Positions 5,310 through 9,899 of a stretch of DNA of 9,899 nt are shown here, piece by piece (position 1 is the first letter of the stretch; every line of letters starts with the position of its first letter). A program made the translations under genes and the position numbers. Under the pieces are notes generated by a model. It searched no databases. It was not told the origin of the DNA and was given only the letters and a program-made list of their open reading frames with translations. The stretch is from CAZEHS01 sp964649745 (GTDB taxonomy: Bacteria; Bacillota; Clostridia; Peptostreptococcales; Acidaminobacteraceae), in contig CAZYQI010000063.1 in assembly GCA_964649745.1 (NCBI GenBank), positions 1 to 9,899 on the forward strand. Direction: 5' to 3'.

Positions 5310-8300
5310 CTACACAATCTTCACAATCTGATTCGAAGCCTTGAAAATTTCCATGGGTATTTTGTCATTCAGCTTGTACGTAATACTAATCGGCGCCGAG
5401 CCTTGGTGGGAAACGTACTTAGCTAAGCCTAAGCAACGATACACTTCCGTATTCCCGTAACCATCTGTTCTCTCTTCCCTCACGAACAAAACAACTCTTG
5501 ATCCGTTTTCTCGCATGTTGATATAACGCTGCCCTGTAGGGCTTGTGTCTGTCGTACGACTTTGCGACTGCCAATGAAATAGATCCTCGCTGATAGCATA
5601 GTCTTCGTAGCGCGTGGACTCCTTGTAATGTTTTTCTGTTTTGTTCAGCGTGATGAAGAATGCATCAAGATTTTGACCGCTGAAATATTTGACGCCTTCT
5701 CTGAAAGCCTTTACAGAATTGATTGTGTTTTCACCAATTGCAGCAAAAACATGCTGTGTTGAATAGGATGCATGAAGCTCAATGGGTACCTCGGGATCAA
5801 TTGCAACTTGTTTTGGAACGTGGTCGATTTGGTTTAGATTAAAGGCTAACACCGCCAGAATCTCCGTGATTAACTCTGGGCTATGCTCGTGGATACTGCG
5901 CATAAAGTCCTTAATTGATCCCCTCCATGGCTCATTGAAAAGGGTGTAATAAAACACTGTAGCCAATCTAATCTCCCGTTCTTTGACGAGCATCCAAGGG
6001 TTGGAAAAGTAGCGCTGTATGAATTGCAGCAGCTCAACGGAATTGATCTTGGCAATTCTGCTCATGGCGCCTTTTAGTGACTTGATATCAGCTAGAGGGC
6101 TTCTGGAATCCACTGTATACTTTCTATCCATTAATTCTGTAAACGTGGTAAAGCGATACACTTCAAAAGGTTCAAGGTGATAGTGGTTTAAGAAATTGAA
6201 AAAGGTGCACTCCAAATCGGCGTGAAGCTTAAAGTCTGACATCAATTGGCGCAGCTTGTTGTTATTGATGTAGGCAGATTCGATGCTTTTAAGAATTCGC
6301 TCCTTTGCAACCCGTTCAAGTTGAATGTGGCAGTTATTAGGAAGCGTCATGAAGCCTTCTTCAATATCTGCAACCAGAGATCTGTGGGAGCGTCCTGCAA
6401 GGCTTTGAAATTTCATGCGATAGTCATAATTCTTATGTGCTTGACCGATAAAATCAAGAACCGTCAGGACCTCTTTTTCAGGATGTAGCCTCAAGCCTCG
6501 ACCTAATTGCTGAATAAATACCGTGGCAGACTCGGTTGGCCGCAAAAACAAGACCACATTGATTTCCGGAATATCAACACCTTCATTATATAAATCCACA
6601 ACAAAGATAACCTTGATCTCACCACGTATAAGCTTTCCCTGTACCGTCTGCCTTTCTTCTCTAGAAGAGTCTGCATCCAGGTGGAGAGACGGAATTCCGC
6701 TTTTATTGAAGACCTCACTCATATATCGAGCGTGGTCCTTCGATACACAAAACCCCAGTGCCTTCATTTTAGAAGATGATATGACATATTGTTCAATAGC
6801 TCTAAGTATCCCATCGTTCCGCCGCTCATTGCCAATGAATTTTAGGCCAAGTTCGGAAATATCATAGTGCCCGTTTTGCCATTTTATCTGTGTCAAATCA
6901 GTTTCATCTGAAATACCGAAATAATGAAATGGACACAGCAAATTACGGTCAATCGCTTCCCTTAAACGTATTTCGTATGCAATCCGATTGTTGAAATCCG
7001 ATAAGATATCAACGCCATCCATTCGTTCAGGTGTAGCCGTAAGACCTAATAATATCTCGGGTTTGAAATGCTCCAAAATTTTGCGATAGGTTCCTGCCGC
7101 TGCGTGGTGTGTCTCATCAAGAACGATGTATTGAAAGTATTCCGAATCAAATTCTGAATACTGCATGCTGCTATTGAGGGTTTGAATAGAAGCAAAAACG
7201 TGCTGAAAATCTTTTGGTTCGTAACTTCCAACCCAAAGCTCACCAAAATTCGAATCTCTTAATACACCCCTGAAAGCAGATAAGCTTTGCTTTAGAATCT
7301 CCTTTCGATGGGCCAAAAACAAAATTCTCGCTTCAGGTCTTGCTACATAGAACCGCTTAAAATCAAAAGCTGAAACAATGGTTTTACCCGTTCCTGTGGC
7401 TGCTACGATTAGATTCCTAAAAGATCCATAAACCTCTCGCTCGATTTCCAAACGATCTAGAATCGACTGTTGATAGGCGTATGGGACGATATCAAAAAAA
7501 TAAAGTGCATTGCCTGACTCGAGCCTTTGAGATTCTTCTTCCAGAGCCATTTTCAACCGTCTGACATCCTCAAAGCTTTTGGGGTCAAATTCTTTAAACT
7601 CACCAATATTCCAATAGGTTTCAAAGGTTATACTGTATTTCTGAATGAGTTCATAAGAGGAGTACTCAGACACCTTTAAATTCCACTCAGTCCCCTCACT
7701 GAGAGCCGCCTTTGACAAATTCGAAGATCCTATGTAAGCCGTACTAAACCCTGATTCCCTATGAAAATAGTACGCCTTTGCATGAAGGCGGGTTCTATTG
7801 GTATCATATGAAATTCGAACCTCTGTATTGGGCAATTGAGCCAACATCAGAACAGCTTTGTAATCTGTAGCCCCCATATAGCTGGTGGTAATAACTCTAA
7901 GCTTCTTGGTCTTCGTATGCTCCACCAAATCATCATAAATAAGCCGCAGCCCGCTGTGTTTTATAAATGAAACCAACAGATCAATTCGATCAGCTGATGC
8001 AATTTCTCTCTTAAGCTCCATATAAACGGGAGGTTCATGATCCCCACCGGTAAACAAGCTGCTCCGCGCAACAGAGGTCATCGGCAATTGCTCTAAAAAT
8101 CGATCTTTACCTAGGAGCTTCTCTGTAATGCCTCTCAGTAAGTGATCATCCATAATATAAAACTGGCTGAGTTCCTCATCATTAAGAAGCCCACCAAGTT
8201 TATCAATCATCTGATTAACCACATCAATCTGAAATGCTAAGTGCTCCGGCTTCTTAAAATGTCGAAGTCCATTTTCTAGAACAGTTTGTAAATAAGCGGC

Positions 8301-8426
8301 TAACACAACACCTGAACTAGCGGGGTCCAGCTTGTCTTTATGTATGGCCTTGTAAGTATCCAGCTTTTTCAGTGTGTCTTCTAATGACTTGTTAATAACG
8401 GATTCGTAGAGCTGAATGTTCGACAT
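5310..8426 (-). CDS. PLD-nuclease / SF2 helicase / DUF3427 fusion protein
   Basis: A 1038-aa multidomain protein. Residues ~120-245 form a phospholipase-D-like domain with HAK (215-217) and GSSN (233-236). The Asp of a full HxKx4D motif is replaced (H222), as is frequent in helicase-linked PLD domains. An SF2 helicase core follows: Walker A ATGTGKT (343-349), DETHH (437-441), TAT (463-465), DLYNEGVD (611-618) and QQLGRGLR (639-646). The C-terminal ~300 residues match DUF3427-type regions, including LFHWQSQ, SPTGQRYI and VVLFVREE. It likely binds and translocates on DNA, cutting through the PLD site. The ATG at 8426 is well supported: AAGGAG (8435-8440) overlaps the Nudix stop codon, leaving a 12-bp gap. 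All helicase motifs look intact. The architecture is certain. Its anti-phage role is inferred from its neighbours. Confidence 0.95.
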   Translation of the reverse strand: MSNIQLYESVINKSLEDTLKKLDTYKAIHKDKLDPASSGVVLAAYLQTVLENGLRHFKKPEHLAFQIDVVNQMIDKLGGLLNDEELSQFYIMDDHLLRGITEKLLGKDRFLEQLPMTSVARSSLFTGGDHEPPVYMELKREIASADRIDLLVSFIKHSGLRLIYDDLVEHTKTKKLRVITTSYMGATDYKAVLMLAQLPNTEVRISYDTNRTRLHAKAYYFHRESGFSTAYIGSSNLSKAALSEGTEWNLKVSEYSSYELIQKYSITFETYWNIGEFKEFDPKSFEDVRRLKMALEEESQRLESGNALYFFDIVPYAYQQSILDRLEIEREVYGSFRNLIVAATGTGKTIVSAFDFKRFYVARPEARILFLAHRKEILKQSLSAFRGVLRDSNFGELWVGSYEPKDFQHVFASIQTLNSSMQYSEFDSEYFQYIVLDETHHAAAGTYRKILEHFKPEILLGLTATPERMDGVDILSDFNNRIAYEIRLREAIDRNLLCPFHYFGISDETDLTQIKWQNGHYDISELGLKFIGNERRNDGILRAIEQYVISSSKMKALGFCVSKDHARYMSEVFNKSGIPSLHLDADSSREERQTVQGKLIRGEIKVIFVVDLYNEGVDIPEINVVLFLRPTESATVFIQQLGRGLRLHPEKEVLTVLDFIGQAHKNYDYRMKFQSLAGRSHRSLVADIEEGFMTLPNNCHIQLERVAKERILKSIESAYINNNKLRQLMSDFKLHADLECTFFNFLNHYHLEPFEVYRFTTFTELMDRKYTVDSRSPLADIKSLKGAMSRIAKINSVELLQFIQRYFSNPWMLVKEREIRLATVFYYTLFNEPWRGSIKDFMRSIHEHSPELITEILAVLAFNLNQIDHVPKQVAIDPEVPIELHASYSTQHVFAAIGENTINSVKAFREGVKYFSGQNLDAFFITLNKTEKHYKESTRYEDYAISEDLFHWQSQSRTTDTSPTGQRYINMRENGSRVVLFVREERTDGYGNTEVYRCLGLAKYVSHQGSAPISITYKLNDKIPMEIFKASNQIVKIV

Positions 8427-8438
8427 GAGGTTTACTCC

Positions 8439-8837
8439 TTATACGAAATCTGAAATTAACTGATTCACGATTGGCTTGTCCGCTGCCGCCCAATCTAAGC
8501 TTATAAGCTCAGAGACCTTGAGCCATTTGTAATCTATATGCTCAATTAAACGGACTTGTTCATCCTCTACGCTGCAAATATAGCTGTGTAGCACAATATT
8601 GAAGTCTGGATATTCGTGCTCAACCGTTATATATTTTTCAACACTCATAAGTGTCATTTCAAGCTCTTCTTTTATCTCCCTCACAAGGGCATTTTCCTCA
8701 GTTTCGCCCTCTTCTATTTTCCCGCCCGGGAATTCATACTTATGAGATATATAGTCATGCTTATGGAAGTCCTTTTGTGTACATAAAAACTGGTTTTCTC
8801 TCTTAATAATTGCCGCTACAACATTGATAGTTTTCAT
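8439..8837 (-). CDS. Nudix hydrolase, MutT/NudG-like nucleoside triphosphate pyrophosphohydrolase
   Basis: A 132-aa single-domain Nudix enzyme. The Nudix box spans residues 39-61 (GKIEEGE, seven residues, RE, IK, EELEM). All metal-binding glutamates are kept and only the late Gly of the consensus (EExGU) is replaced by Glu. The N-terminal VVAAIIKR and C-terminal LDWAAADKPIV blocks resemble NudG and related (deoxy)CTP/8-oxo-dGTP pyrophosphohydrolases, which hydrolyse nucleoside triphosphates to monophosphate and pyrophosphate. ATG at 8837 is chosen for AGAGGGA (8842-8848); a TTG at 8861 would add eight residues but has no site. It sits 51 bp after the HNH gene and 12 bp before the helicase, clearly co-transcribed. 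In this operon it may clean or deplete a nucleotide pool or destroy a nucleotide signal; its true substrate cannot be read from sequence. Confidence 0.92.
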   Translation of the reverse strand: MKTINVVAAIIKRENQFLCTQKDFHKHDYISHKYEFPGGKIEEGETEENALVREIKEELEMTLMSVEKYITVEHEYPDFNIVLHSYICSVEDEQVRLIEHIDYKWLKVSELISLDWAAADKPIVNQLISDFV

Positions 8838-8888
8838 TATTTCCCTCTGACAATAGCACAAGTAACGGAGTAAATTTCATATTGATCT

Positions 8889-9791
8889 TCAAATACTCTG
8901 TAAGTAATCCCCTTTGTAAACCTCTCGCACATGCCATTCGATAAAACCCGGTTCAGGCTGATATATAACTTCAACAGGCTTTTGAATCCGCTGTCCTTTA
9001 AACCTTAAAAGCCATTCCTGAAGGCCAGTGCTACCATTCGCATGGCGCGAAACTCTTATATCTTGATTTTGACCGAGGGTAAATGCTCCCATATCAAAGA
9101 GTTTGTGGTGTAGCGAACAAAGAGCCAAACCGTTCTCTTCTCGATCCGGCCCACCGACCTGATGCCATTTTATATGAGCCGCTTCCAATCCAATGGGTTG
9201 GTTCTGCAACCGCACATCATATCCGCATACTGCACAGCGGTAGCCATAAGCACTTAGAATGCGATTTCTGAACTGTGGATCACGCTTTCGAACTGTACGG
9301 GTTACATACTGCACCTCACTCAAATCAAGCCCAACTGCAGACAGAATATCCTGATGAAGGGTTTCTGAAAAATGCTGCTCCAACAGTGTTTCCGCTATCT
9401 CTCGAATCAGTCCAGGGTTTTCGGTGATCATATGAAGGACATCCTCCGTAAAACCACCTTCCATGTCATGGGCCATGAGCCAGTTGTCCTTAATATTGTC
9501 TCGCTCAACTGTCTGATTCAGCTTCCATATACCATCATGTGTCAATCGCACAAAGGGTTGCTCTGGATGATACGATTTTCGCAAAGGTACGAACTCCATC
9601 AGTAGTTGTTTTAAATCTTTCCTAGCCAGTTCATATGAAATATATTTCTTCCCTTCATTTTGATACTTTGCAAGGGCATACAAAATCAAAAGGGGTTTAT
9701 GAGGGGCCCGTTGGTCCCCCTTACGCCAAATACTCAAATCATTGATGGATTTCATCAAATCCGATTGACTATCAATTCTACCGTCTGTCAC
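8889..9791 (-). CDS. HNH endonuclease with sulfur-binding-like domain (McrA type, phosphorothioate-dependent candidate)
   Basis: A 300-aa Type IV-like restriction endonuclease. The N-terminal ~150 residues carry RAPHKPLLILYAL (28-40) and SYHPEQPFVRLTHDGIW (73-89), hallmark blocks of the sulfur-binding domain (SBD) of ScoMcrA/SprMcrA-type enzymes, which read phosphorothioated DNA. The C-terminal HNH domain has CAVCG (186-190), EAAHI (203-207), ENGLALC (219-225) and HHKLFD (228-233): two CxxC/CxxH zinc-binding pairs plus catalytic His and the conserved Asn. The start is GTG 9791, preceded by AAGGTGA (9796-9802); an internal ATG at 9755 has a weaker site and would cut the SBD. It heads the operon. 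Whether this copy prefers phosphorothioate, methylated or other modified DNA is untested. A relic of a related gene lies at 5109-5207. Confidence 0.92.
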   Translation of the reverse strand: MTDGRIDSQSDLMKSINDLSIWRKGDQRAPHKPLLILYALAKYQNEGKKYISYELARKDLKQLLMEFVPLRKSYHPEQPFVRLTHDGIWKLNQTVERDNIKDNWLMAHDMEGGFTEDVLHMITENPGLIREIAETLLEQHFSETLHQDILSAVGLDLSEVQYVTRTVRKRDPQFRNRILSAYGYRCAVCGYDVRLQNQPIGLEAAHIKWHQVGGPDREENGLALCSLHHKLFDMGAFTLGQNQDIRVSRHANGSTGLQEWLLRFKGQRIQKPVEVIYQPEPGFIEWHVREVYKGDYLQSI

Positions 9792-9795
9792 GCTG

Positions 9796-9802
9796 TCACC
9801 TT
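9796..9802 (-). promoter_or_regulatory. RBS supporting the GTG start of the HNH gene
   Basis: AAGGTGA on the minus strand, four bases before GTG 9791. GTGACAG occurs twice in tandem here (once within the site, once at the start codon), an oddity of the leader. Confidence 0.6.
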
Positions 9803-9813
9803 CTTATGTCACT

Positions 9814-9823
9814 AGCTTAAGCT
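9814..9823. repeat. 10-bp palindrome in the HNH leader
   Basis: AGCTTAAGCT is a perfect palindrome between the promoter candidate and the RBS of the HNH gene. It could be a regulator's half-sites or chance; nothing else supports it. Confidence 0.25.
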
Positions 9824-9848
9824 CTTCATCTATATTTTTATAGTAACT

Positions 9849-9877
9849 AGTACAACGTATTTGAAATAATTGTGCAA
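9849..9877 (-). promoter_or_regulatory. Candidate promoter of the HNH-Nudix-helicase operon
   Basis: On the minus strand TTGCAC (9872-9877) and TGTACT (9849-9854) are 17 bp apart, each matching four of six consensus bases. A second -10-like TATAAA lies at 9837-9842 without a good -35. The region is AT-rich and is the only upstream space for this operon, so a promoter is expected here. The exact boxes are uncertain. Confidence 0.35.
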
Positions 9878-9899
9878 ATATTCCCAAAGTGTTATAATA

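Noticed and set aside
5022..5426. Plus-strand open frame of 134 codons across the junction
   Set aside because: It runs antisense to the helicase end and to the HNH relic, has no convincing RBS, and its His/Pro/Leu-rich composition looks like an antisense reading.
6523..6867. Plus-strand and minus-strand frames inside the helicase gene (also near 1031, 1433, 1977, 4047, 9372)
   Set aside because: All lie inside genes with strong domain evidence in another frame and have no motifs of their own.
8838..8861. TTG start eight codons upstream for the Nudix gene
   Set aside because: Rare start without a site; ATG 8837 has AGAGGGA and gives the normal Nudix N-terminus.
1..9899. tRNA, rRNA, CRISPR array, integrase or intact insertion sequence
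   Set aside because: Looked for by eye on both strands; no cloverleaf, spaced direct repeats, recombinase or transposase was found.

Overview
The window looks like a stretch of chromosome from a low-GC Gram-positive bacterium (Bacillota, probably Bacillales, possibly Paenibacillus-like). The basis is AT-rich DNA, strong AGGAGG-type ribosome binding sites, ATG/GTG starts and the protein families present. The genus is a guess. Every well-supported gene is on the minus strand, and nearly all belong to anti-phage or DNA-modification families, so this reads as a defence island.

Right half (9791 to 5310, read right to left): a three-gene operon. (1) A 300-aa HNH endonuclease with an N-terminal domain resembling the sulfur-binding domain of phosphorothioate-dependent McrA-type enzymes. 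(2) A 132-aa MutT/NudG-like Nudix hydrolase. (3) A 1038-aa fusion of a phospholipase-D-like nuclease domain, an SF2 helicase and a DUF3427-type C-terminus. No dnd or ssp sulfur-modification genes lie in the window.

Junction (4916 to 5309, 394 bp): no intact gene. It holds a 32-codon relic of the 3' end of a second HNH endonuclease gene, a perfect 9-bp inverted repeat, a REP-like GC-rich patch and a promoter for the left operon.

Left half (4915 to 286): a tightly overlapping four-gene operon of lower GC (19/60 in one sampled line at 1681, against 26/60 at 6001 in the right module). It encodes an M.PvuII-like N4-cytosine DNA methyltransferase, a phosphoribosyltransferase-like protein of the PRTase-CE kind, a 648-aa ORC/CDC6-like P-loop ATPase, and a 298-aa protein I cannot name that has Rossmann-like features. 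The four starts chosen here give overlaps of 4, 23 and 20 bp, so translation is probably coupled. There is no recognisable restriction endonuclease, so this is not a plain restriction-modification pair. It is the best candidate in the window for an undescribed defence system: the methyltransferase could mark self DNA, the ATPase could sense or remodel DNA, and the PRTase-like and Rossmann-like proteins could form a nucleotide-signalling or effector arm. That division of labour is inference.

Left edge (1 to 285): possibly the last 26 codons of a plus-strand gene, then two terminator hairpins pointing in opposite directions, then a C-rich patch. This fits convergent transcription at the end of the island.
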